Under the pieces are notes generated by a model that did not search any database, had not been told where the DNA came from, and saw only the letters and a program-made list of their open reading frames with translations. Shown in pieces: positions 32,701 through 44,700 of a DNA stretch of 46,254 nucleotides (positions are counted from its first letter, which is position 1; each line of letters begins with the position of its first letter). The stretch spans positions 6,948,246 through 6,994,499 of the forward strand of contig NC_049990.1 of NCBI RefSeq assembly GCF_000003815.2, given 5' to 3'. The stretch comes from Branchiostoma floridae (Eukaryota; Chordata; Leptocardii; Amphioxiformes; Branchiostomatidae). The position numbers and the translations under genes were made by a program.

Positions 32701-35700
32701 GAGCGCATTGGCTTTTGCCTTATCTCGAAAGAAAGAAAAGAAATTTCGTTCCTATCCGGCGTTGGTCAACATGACAAATAGATCCGAAAGTTAACAGACA
32801 TCTTTCTTTCCAATGCCGTATTGCAACCCAAAACGCTTGAGTGGCTCCATGAGCCTTGTTTTGCGGTGAACCCTGAGTAAATTTTTAAAAGTTCGAAAAT
32901 ATGTCATGTGGTAGCCTTGAGTGTAGAAGTGACATTAGTAAAGTATACAAGAGTGTTGTTGTTAAAGTGAGATAAGTACAGGAACTACCTTCGCCAAAAA
33001 TGTTTTCGTGTGCGTGTGTCTGCTTGTGTGTCTGATCGTCTGTCTTTCAGTCCATAAGTCGTGGATTGCTTTTGATGATATTTGATATGTAGTAGGGGTT
33101 GACAAAAGGAAGAAACGATTAGATTGCAGGCCCTATGGCGGCTTTCTACGTTATTGCATCGGAATTTCCGGTTTCGGCATCTCATACTTGGGACAACTAT
33201 GATCACAAATTGGTTGGTTGTTGGCTCTTGTTGTATAAATGACACTAGAGCGGTAGCCTTGAGTATACTGTAAGTGACACTTCTTGAATACGTACAGGAA
33301 TAAAAGACGCGTGTTGGCTGTACAAATGCCGTGTTTTGCCATAACGTTCATTGTCTAGCCCCAACTTTCACGGTATCAATTTTGAAGATCAAGACATCTT
33401 GTCCCGTCTTGTTATTATTTTGACCGCCTGCATTAGATTTTCAGTCTGCAGAAGATGCCATCCATTAAATGTAATTACTGTGGCCTCATCCATCGTGCGT
33501 GCATCAAGTTTTAGTATGTGTTCTTGTCGGAAGAAGCAGAGTGGGAGGAGACATTATAGATCACACGGAGGCGCTTTACTCCACAACTGACGTCATACGT
33601 GACGTCATAGCTCACATATGGACATGAAGACTGCACGAACTTCTCATTTTCGTGAAGACCGCGATCCAATTTCATAAAAAAACGTCGTTTTGAACGTGCG
33701 AACGCAACACTTGAACATGCAGCTCTCGTCAGCACCGTTATTGCAAACACGTTGAAAGTAGTAGTGGAATCACAAAATTCAACACTTGGGAATATTCCAA
33801 CACGTTGGCGCACGGCGTAGTCATATTTGCAGTCGAACAATTTTGATGCCGTATAAGTTTCAGGGTCTGCCTAAACACCTCAAACGACCTCAAACAACCT
33901 CAAATGACTCTAATATGCGGTGTACATGTGTCAACGATCTTGTATGGCGCTCTGGAAACATTGCTTATGTATTTATGAATAAAGCACGGAGGTAAATACA
34001 AACAAACAAACAAACAGACAAACAGATATCTAGACGTTACCTCGGCTGACGTGAGGAGCACCAGTCTCGGCCCACCGTGCATCCCGGTCTTCTTCAGGTC
34101 GGGAAAGTACTTGTGTCTGGCCAGGTTGATACCGAACATATTCAGCATAGAACCGCCTGGGAGAAAAGGAGCGAATCTGGGAATTCTACATCTTTTCTAT
34201 CATTTCAGTAACATTGCCTAGCGCCTACCGTTCTCTCAAGTTTCCTTTTGCCTTTATGTATGTAGCCTAAACTCTAGTAATTAGAATTTCCCCAATTTTC
34301 GACTGAATAGCTCCAGTCTTCTGTGACGTCACGGTATGCAGATAGCACATGTGACTCGATGAGCAGTGGATCATAAGTTTCAGGAAGTCTATGGAAGAGC
34401 CTTCCAACCATCCCTTACCAGAGACGGTGGGCGCCATAGACTTCCTGTAACTTATGATCCATGCTCGCCAAGTCACGGGTGCTATCTATTGGGTAAGTCC
34501 AATTTTCGTGTTGGAAATTACTGTTCAACTTTTCCCGATTGTCTGCAGTGTTTGAATTAGAGATGGGATTACTGTCACGTCCACCAGACGAAGTTCATTA
34601 TCCTGTGACTAGCGCGCTATTCGCGCCGTTCGATACGGGTTATACGAGTATTGATTCTGAAGAAGTTTTAATCACTATGGCCGAGGCTTAATCCAGATGA
34701 GCCAGGAGAGGAGTGGCTCAACCAAGGAGGTCATTCAACTTTTAACTTGAAGCAAGGAGGTTGAAAGAGGGACAACCACCTTGCTTGAAGATCGCAGTTG
34801 GTTGGTGCTGATTGCTTTCCCGTATAGACCAGTCCCTGGCCAAAGAATACCAAGATAGAGAGGACAAATAACCATGAAAAAGTGATCCTTCTGACTGGGT
34901 GAGTACACATATCATCATCTGGTGTATTTTGCCAGCCAGTAGGTACCCAAAGTATGAGTAATGAGGCTATTTAACGTGGTCGAGGCACCTCCTCGAGCAC
35001 GGGACCCCCGTTTTACGTCCCTCCCGGAAGACGATTTCGTGGAAAACTTCGTGAGGCTACAGCAATCCGGACGTCCTTGGTTGGTCCCCCATCCAAGCAC
35101 TATCCGGACCGCGCGTTGCTTAACTTCCGAGATCGAGGGATCGGGTGTACCAACGCGCCACGCGGCCGTAGTACATATGTAGAGAATGTAATCTCCACAC
35201 AGTTTCCGGTGGCATAAAATAGTATCAAAGCTGACCTCCTTTTGCCGGCTATACTCCTTGGCCAGCTTTGATAATATCTTATGCCAACGGGAATCTGCTT
35301 GGAGATTAGAGATTATGCGCTATACGAATCTTATGAATCCCCCCAACCGTCCCAACCTCCGTATTATCTATTTCCTGAGTTTACCTGCACCCATAAGGCC
35401 ATCTCCCGCGGGCCAGCCAATCAGGCTGCAGACCTTCCTGACCACTTCCTGTTCCATCAGCACGAAGACGGGCGCCGCTTCAAAGGTATGCCTATTAGAA
35501 ACGAAAAGACATGTTAGAACAATTCATCAACCTCTTCCAAAATCTCCACCGAAAATGCTTCTGCCAGTCCAAAACAAACACAACTTCTTCCCAACAAAAA
35601 GAGCTATATGAGATGCAAAGTTCATTACCACAGCATGTTCAAAAATATGAGCAACAAAAAGCCGATTTTCTGAAAGCCGCCAGGGGCCTATATTCGAACT

Positions 35701-38700
35701 TATTGACATATCTATAGCCACACACCCAAAATTATGCACATCCATCTACAGCTTCTCGATTGATGCTGTTCACAAACGGTACTGTAAGCATAACGTTCTT
35801 GGCAAAGGTAATGAAACATCATATCTATCATCTATCAATCATGTTTGCCAAAATTATGAGTAATTAAATCTAGTTCTCAGAAAGATTCATATTCATTAAT
35901 GTCTTCCTGGAAATCGACGCAATCTATTGTACATATCAGGCGATACAAATCAAATAACTCATCAGAAGATAGCTATAGATTAAAGGAATTAACGAATTAA
36001 TTATGCGTGTCTTTCTGACAAGTTGAGAGCTCCGAGAAGGATTGTTGGTATAAATAGGTAAACATGGTGAAAAAAGGAACCGGCACAATTTGACATGGGA
36101 TCTTTGATGGAATAAAAGTGAATGTATCTGTACGATAAAGAATAGACTCCCGTATTGAATGTTGTGGAGACTTAAGGTGATATAGGTATAGGTATCTTTG
36201 CGTCAGGGTACACACACACACACACACACACACACGCACGCACACACACACACACACACACATAAACACATAGACACACACGCACACAGACACACACACA
36301 GACGCACAGACACACACACACACAGACACACACACACACACACACACAAGCAGTACAGTAGAAGCCGCTGAAATGCACGGTCTATTTGCCAATGAATTTC
36401 GTTCAATTAGCCGGCTGGTGCAATAATACCAAGTTATCTAGATGGACCGCACCCGTTTGGGATTCCGTGCAGTTAACAGAAGTGTGCGTTAATCCGTAGT
36501 GCAATTAACTGGCTTCTACTGTACTTCTATTTCTCACGAGGTAGCAACGGAGATTAGGAAAGCACCCCCTCCCCCGCAACAGGTGGGTGACGTTTGGGAA
36601 ATCACTGGGCAAACAGCAATCATAAAATTAACTTCTAAAGTGATTTAGTCAACCCAGGAAGAAAAGCACAACTCCAAAATACGGAAAGATGTGCTCACGG
36701 ATTCTTAGCATTGTACCACGGCAGTGTGGTAGTCGATATAGCTTGCATAAAATAAAACAAATTGGAGTGTTTTTCTCCTCAATTTCCCCAATCTCTAAGG
36801 CACATCGAGATCTAGAAACGTTTAAAATCGCCGAATTCCAGTCTTAAAACGTTTTATGATATGTCCACAAACAAACGAAGGAATGATAATTTATATATGT
36901 TGAACAGCATGTCTCAAGAATTTATTGTTGGATTGTCATGACATTTTGAAATGCGGTTAGGTCTTGTCCTATCAAAGAAGTGATTTGGGCCCCCTGGTGG
37001 CTTTTCTGGTACTGCAACAGAACGGTTGTGCTTTCTCTGTGTTCTGGACAAGCTATGGTCTTAATTTTTGGATGGAAACGTTAGATAGTAACTATCTTCT
37101 GTGGAAGGCATGAGGTCGTAGAACTCATGTTTTTTCTGTGTCTAGGAAATCGTGAAGAAGAAAATATGTTATCATCAGATGGGGAGATTTATGATTATAT
37201 AAGGAGATGAAGAGATCTAACTGAGAAGCGACAGAAAATAACTCGGTGTAATGCTGAAGGCATGAGGTCGTGGAACTCATGTATTTTCATGCGTCTAGGA
37301 AATCGTGAAGAAGAAAATATCTCATCAACAGATATCAGGAGATTTATGATTATATAAGGAGATCAAGAGCTCTAACTGAGAAGCGACAGAAAATAGCTGG
37401 CCGTGACGTCAGCAGAGTGCTCCCGCCTGTGAGAGTGAGCCATAATGGCGGCATGTCGTGAGTCAGCGCGGAAGTGATGAGACAGACGTAAGCCTCGTGA
37501 CGTCCACGTCTTCCAAATGTCCCCAAATTTGACGCAAATCCGAGCTAATGAAGTTAAGAAGGGATGTAAGGTTCTCCCGCCGACAGACAGAAGGGGGGAT
37601 ATTGATGCCGTCCAGGAAGTGACACGAACTTGAGGTTACCGTCTGCCCTGTTGACAACGCATTTTCCTCCCGTGGGACGGGGACAGGGAAAGAAGAGGCG
37701 GCAACTTTCCCAATGATTATCTCTCCTGGATCCTCTATCAGGGATAGAAGGGTTTCTAAACCTGCTATCAACATTCATTTAAACGGAGGGATTGTGATCA
37801 CCTGCTGTGTTTGTTTGTTTGTCTTGGTGTGTGTTCGCAGTTTGTGAATGTTACAGAGAGGCAGAATGTAGAGCGGGAATGGTGTAATAGGATACTTGGA
37901 AAATTGGAAGTATGGCTCAACTCCAACCCATCGCCGACCTTGGTTAGGCCTAGGTCTCAATGCCCAATACGGGGCCCGGTCGGGTAGCTTTTGGGAACAA
38001 AAAATATCATAAGTAAGGCAACAAAACACACAGAACGCAAAAAATAATAGTCAGGAGCATAATTTGTGTATATTCCTTTGTAAACACTTTTATTTTTCGT
38101 TCCGCAAACATCCCGGCCGGGCCCCGTTTCGGAAATGGGACCTATTAAAGCCTCAGGGAGTGGGCGGGAGCAAAGTAGTGGGCAGGTTCGTTTCTGAATG
38201 TGTGACAATGATTTTACGTAGAGATACTCACAGGTTGGTATTGAGGGAGTCGCTGACAAATTGTCCCGCCAGTCCGTACGGGTCCATCCCCTGGTATAGC
38301 TGATTCAGGAACATCGGGTGACCTGAGGGGGAGGAGGGCGGCAGGGGGAGACACGTCTGTTATTATTTTTTATCGCCGTGTCACTTTTGAGGTATTGCCA
38401 CCCTGTAGGTGGATGGGATGGGAAGACGACACAACATAAGAAAATGGTCCAGCTGATTCAGGAACTTCTGATTCAGGAAAACCATGACCTGAGGGAGGGG
38501 GGCGGCAGGGGGAGACAAGGTCATTAATGTTTTATATATCGTCGTGTCACTTTTGAAGTATTGCCACCATGTAGGTGGATGGGATAGGAAGACGACACAA
38601 CAAGAGAACGGTCCATCGCTTAAAAAAAGGCTGATACAGGAACATCGGGTGACCTGAGGGGGGAGGCGGCATTGAAATTAATGTTTAATATCGTCGTGTC

Positions 38701-41700
38701 ACTTTTGAAGTATTGCCGCTCCGTTAATTTCATGTTGGTGGATGGAGTAAGCTACACAACATAAGAAAATGGAAACAACTGATGAATTATAAAATAGTAC
38801 TATCAAGAAGTGAGTAGTCATGATCCAGTAGCACAGCTCATGCAAGCTTGCAAAGCTGGTGTATTACGCCGAAGGGCGGTTATACCGGCTATATAGATAC
38901 AGATACAGATATCAGCAATGTGAACAGTTCAAAACCATTCTAGAAGAGAGAGAGACCATACAAAGGAGACCAACTCTTTAGCTTTTAAGACAGGAAAGCT
39001 GGGCATTGATATCATGTCCGCTGTAAATTTGGCATAATAAAAAAAAAATACGTGTTTGGGATCTCATTTTTCACTATCTTAATTCTTTATCGAGTGTCCT
39101 TGGCAATTTTCGAGGAACATTATCAATCCAAGAATCGCTTTGTTACTGTTAATGCCTTTGCCAGCCATCAGTAAAAAGGCAAAACCTGACCGGGTCAAAG
39201 AACTTACCAAGCTATAAGCTGATCTAAATCGCAGTATATCAACATGTAATCTGTTTTGGACCGTGGCCAACCTTGTCCATATCCGATCATATCACCAAAT
39301 GTTGTTATGGTGGCAAGAAATCGATGAAAACTTTGTTGTGTTCAAGAGAATTATGTGCAGATCAAAGGTGCCGCTTACTAACATTATTCTACATACAAGA
39401 TACACTGCTTGTGTAACCTTCAACTTCGACGTTATATACACAAGTAGAATACCAAATGTTGAGATCAAGTAGCTTTACTAATGTTCCTACCTCCCCACTT
39501 TACTTATTCTTTTGTCGTTTTTCTATCTTTTTCTTTCCTTATTTTCATCTTCCTTTTCTTTTTTCTCTTTCTCCTTCTCTCTTTTTCCATTCTTCACTTT
39601 TAGCCCCCTCTTCGTGTCTCGCGGCATATTTAGGTTGCATGCTTGTAACTCAGGTTTTTGACAGAGATTTTATGGCGATGTTCCATTTCGGTCTCTTACT
39701 CCCCCGTGTATTCATGCACGTGTTGTAAAACAGGGCAATGCGGCTGTTCCTTCAAAAGCTTTTAGCGACGTGTGGTGTTAAAGTCCGGGTAAGACCTCCG
39801 ACAGTTGGAGACTGCCTGGCTGTACGTAGATAAAACGAAATTGAAACAGCTTCTTAGAAACTGAAAGTGAAGGTTGCCTGCGTGTTTCTGTGCGTGACCA
39901 ATAGCTTAACTACGCATTGCCGTTTTAAACACCCTCCATACGTCAACTCGTTTCTTTTACGTTTTGCAGAGGGCATGTAATGGTTTTAAACCTTTTTTTT
40001 GCAAAAAAGGGAGACCTCCGGGTGGCTAGGCAAAGCCAGCTTTACTAAAAACGTTGGAATGCGCATATGTTAGAAATACCATCTGCAGGTGCACAGGATT
40101 TGTAGCTGACGCTCTTGCATTAACCTGGTCACAAGTCTTTCCGTAGGCTGTAGTCTTGGCTTCTTCAGCTATGTAAGCCTGCGCAACTAAGCCCACCCGC
40201 TGATTTTACCTGACGGAATGGCAAATATTCCCTGAGGAATAGTCTGGATTCCATGTTAGGTCTATTGAAATGAATGTCATGTTTCATATTTCAACCGAGA
40301 AAAAATTAGGTCGGTAACGTTAGATAGAGATTCTCTTTTTTAATACTCCGGGCGAAGAGACATTTTTATTATATAGAGGCACATTGTACAAGCTTAGCTT
40401 TCTATTGCGACGAAAAATGACGAGAATATGGTGGGAAATGTTTCTACAACGCTTTCATCACCCAGATATCATATCGAAAATGTTGAAAACCCAACGATTT
40501 TTGTCCTAGGCCTTAGCAGTAGACACCATGGGACGGTCCTGCACGCAAACTGCAGCCAGACAGAGGTACAAAATGACGAGGAGATGTTGAAAAACGTTCT
40601 ACAACATTTCCTCACCCAGAAATTAGATCGAATGTTTTACAAACACAATACATTTTCCTAGTAGCAGTAGACAACATGGGACGGTCCAAGCCTCCATAGC
40701 AGGCTCTCTGGGGCATTTTCCCATCTTTTCTTGGCTCATGATACACTTAGCTGGTCATTTCTGGGTCGCTTGACTACCGACCCCGTCACGCAACCCAGTA
40801 CAAAAAGAAATGGACAGCATAAGTGTATTATGACCCAAGAAAAGGAGAAAAAAAGGGAAAAGGGAAAACGCCCCAGAGAGCCTGCTATGGAGGCTAGAAT
40901 TGTTCTTGCACGCACGCTGCGGCCAGACGGAGCTCTACAAACCCCGCCCCTGGCGCCAGCGCCAGACACGGTCCCTGAGGACAAACTTAACATCTAATGA
41001 CATTCCATCAGAGAGAGAGGGAAGAGACTCCGCCTACACTGTACAGGGAAATCAGGTCACGCGATTACAGCTGAACTGGTTTTATTTTAAGGTAACATTG
41101 ACCTTGACATATATGTTATCGATCAACATCAGAATGTGACATGGTGGAAATTATTAGAATGACATCGAGTCAATAAATTCACGAAAAAATACAATTGCAT
41201 GGTCAATCAAGAGTTGTTTTTTGGGATTTTTTTGTGTGATTTTTTTGTCTGCGCAGTGCTATCTTAGTTAGTTTACGAAGGCTGCTATACTCTCCCTACC
41301 AACTATAATAGTACTAACTAAATACACCACAGATACCTAGCCTGCCCTTGGCACTGAACACTAACCACGCCATAGCTACTTACCCCGTTCTTGGTTTCTT
41401 TGGCTCTGTAAGCTTGGGCAACTAAGCCCACAACACTAACCGCTGAATGCCCTGTCCTTGGTACTGAAAACCAATCACACTACAGTTACCTACCCCGCCC
41501 TTGGTACTGAACGCTAACCATACCGCTACTGCTACCTTTCCAGTCCTAGATACTGAACACTAAGTACACTACAGTTACCTACCCTGTCCTTGGTACTAAA
41601 CACTAACAACGTCAACGCTGCCTACCCTGTCGTTAGTACCGAAGACAGAAAAACCTACTTGCCAAAAGATACATCTGTGGTAGCATCAATTTAAACTATT

Positions 41701-44700
41701 TAAAACTCGAGAGTGCCCCACTTTTTCATTGGTTGTATTTTTGTTGTATGGAACTAGAGAAGAAGCATTTAATCACAGTAGCCTGGCATCAAAAAGCGAA
41801 GGGATTGTCCTACCCGTTTTGACGCTGTGCTGGATGGTTTTCTTGCAATGGTCCAGGAGAGACTCGTGAGGCTCTGGATCGTCCCGCAACTCCAGGTCTA
41901 TCCTGGAAGGGAATAATCGTTCATTATCTTAACGTATGGGTAATACAACTCGTCACATCTACTGATGGTTGAGACAATATGTTGTTACACACAAGTTAAC
42001 AAAGCTGTGTACTGAATACTGTTAGCACACAGACTAAACGAGTTCGCACACTGTCTAAAAGAACCGTCCCTGGTGCTGAACAATGTCCGAAACAGGCAAA
42101 CGGGACCGTCTTCGGTACTGAACACTGTCCACAAACAGGCTAGAGGAACTGTCCTTGGTACTGAATACTGTACCACACACAGGCAAACGGGAACGCCTTT
42201 GGTACTCTCCACAAAGGCTAGAGGAACTGTCCTTGGTAGTGAATGTTGTCCCGCACAGACAAACGTTACTATCCCACACAGGTAAATGGAACTGTCAATG
42301 GTACTGAATGCTGTCTCACACTGGCAAATGGAACTGTCCATGGCACTGAACAAAACGCTGTAACTGAACAGAACACTTCTCACTCCAGCAATGTGCAGAC
42401 TACGCAGCGTCTGCTATGGAAAATCCTTGTTTTCAAATCGACAGAATGCAAGATAGAACAAAATTAAGGAAAATAGCGTTTTCGTGAAAACGGTAGGCGC
42501 GATTTAAACTTTATTTCAATTTCTTAATATGAAGAATGATGCAAAGGATAAGGTTTATATCTAAATAAATGATAAAAACGTAAAAGAAATAAAGAAACCT
42601 CTTGCTCAGCTCTTCTGGAGTGAGAAAGTCTATGACCTTTGACCCTGCGCTAGTGCTCTTCTTGAGGACGTCTTCCAAGACGGTTTCGAAGACATCGTGA
42701 AGGAACTTGTTGACGGAGGGGGATAGCCCACGGATCTGTTTAACAGCTGAAAATAACAAACAGACTAGTTCACAGAAAGTTAAAGGAGTAAAAACACCAT
42801 CCTGGTTGCTGCCATACATCTCAGCTTTATGCCCCTGTCACGCATATATAGCCGACAATGGCCTCCCGACCTCCTCCAGTTAGACCATGGTTGGAAGTCA
42901 GTCGTGACTCTCTCGTGAGCAATGCCATCTCAGGTTGAGAGTTCGTCGGCGAGGTTGCCTACGAATCTTTTCAACAGTCGTCTGTGCCTGCCAACTTTTT
43001 TTTTTATAAAACCCGGAAAGTACTTCGTTTGGATGCGATCAGCTAGAGGAACGAACTGGGGCTTGCTAGGATGGATTCCAGGACACTCCGAACATTTTAT
43101 TTGAATATTCGAAATATCACTTCCATGTATCTCTTTCCGCACCCCTAACTTCGAAGTAAGAAGCAAAGCCACACACCCGCCCACCACCAACACCCAGTCC
43201 AGTTCAAGCCACATCTTTGCCCGGACGTTGAACCCAAACATATAACCGTTAGATATAACACTATCGGTTAAATCGAAGAGCAAGGTCACTGCCCTAGTCC
43301 ATGATATATAACAATGGGAGCCAGCGTAGATACAGACAAGCTGCCTGTCATGCACATGCACCATTTGTTTTTACAAATTGGCATAAGGTGTAGATATGGT
43401 TCACACCATGCATTGTTTTGGAGGTTGTGGTCAGAGTGTGATAGAAAGACTACGCATACGGGGCATATCTAACATGTACAATACGAGATTTTTGACATTC
43501 ACAAATCCCGATTTGCGACGGACTGTTACACCAGACTATACTGAATTGCTTCAAAGTGTCGAAAAGTAACATAGTATCACATTACATCGGGTTTTGTGTA
43601 TTTGACGAAGCATTCCTATGTACATAGCAAAGTTTTGAAATGTTTGAGTCATTGTTAGAACGTAACAAGAAAAGAGCATTTTTTCCAGCTGTACAAAATG
43701 ACAATTCTTCAATTCTATTACGTAATGTACCTAATTAAGAGCCTGCGTATAGAATGGTTAGAGAAAGAAGGTTAGTAAAAGAAAAAAAGTAATATATGTA
43801 ACAGTTAGTATGAGGAACCTTGACTGAGACTTCCACATACCCTTCTCCGGACAATGTCCGTTTGTCGGATGTCCATTGTGTCCGTTCCTCTCTCCTGTAC
43901 AATAAAGTCCAGAATTATGGGATAAATCATCGATAACAAAATCATTAAAGAAATCATCTTCATAATCATCATCATCATCATTAGGGGTGGGAACCGGTAC
44001 AGAAAATTCAGGTCCGGGTCCGGTTCAGGTCCAGAGGATCAGGTCCAGGTCCTGACCTGAACCTAGACCTGATTCATTATGTGAAAAGTTGTGAATGGAC
44101 GATACTCAAAACAATGGTCCATTTTGCTACAAAGAAATCTGTTTTGTGTAGTATTCGACTCCCACTGGCGTTTTAGAAATTCTACAAGGCTAACTACTGT
44201 AAAAGTTGGTAAAGATTACTATAGTGTCTACTCTGCTTCGCTCTTGTTATTTGCCTAGACCGGTAACCCCGAAAACGTGCGAATGGCTTGCTATATAATC
44301 AGTTCAATTTCCAATCGGTCCAACATCCGGTTCATGGCAATTTTTTCAGGTCCGGTTTTTCTGGACCGGTCCGAAGTCAGGTACCCATTTTTACGCCTGG
44401 GTGAAGTGAGGATGGTCGTGTAAAGTGCCTTTCCCAGTGGCACAACGTCGCCCTTCCGAGAAAGTTGATCTATATTATATTCTTACGCGGCCTATACCTT
44501 GGAGAAGCTCAGCTAAACCGGACTGAGGTTTCCACTGCTGTAAACATCTAATCCTCTAATCAGTGGTCAGCCAATCCGGGAATCGACTTTACCTAAAGAT
44601 AACACTCTGATTGTCAGATGGACTACAGACGAAGCTCTGCTTAGGAAAACGAACTATGCCTGTCTGTCCGCCTGTCTGTCGTAGTCTCAAAACACACAAA

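Larger units (their letters stand above)
20244..34040 (-). other. Repeat-filled 13.8-kb intron of the decarboxylase
   Basis: By far the longest intron in the gene (the others are 0.3-3.5 kb). It carries a GT microsatellite, three tandem arrays, a LINE fragment, several SINEs, a telomere-like tract, at least four TIR elements and a possible nested promoter and exon. These are listed separately. No decarboxylase exon is missing from the frame across it. Confidence 0.85.

Noticed and set aside
35053-35173. Functional 5S rRNA gene
   Set aside because: Full length, but with several changes in the internal control region and a SINE-type tail instead of a T-run terminator just after the gene.
35997-36406. 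Cys/Val-rich frames over 36170-36400
   Set aside because: Translation of the CA microsatellite only.
41985-42383. 132-codon minus frame over the minisatellite
   Set aside because: Repeated phrases ([12 protein letters not shown]) come from the tandem units; the frame has no splice or homology support.
42930-43364. 144-codon minus-strand open frame inside a decarboxylase intron
   Set aside because: It has a starting Met and decent length, but no recognisable domain, no coding-like base composition, and spliced decarboxylase exons on both sides fit perfectly without it.
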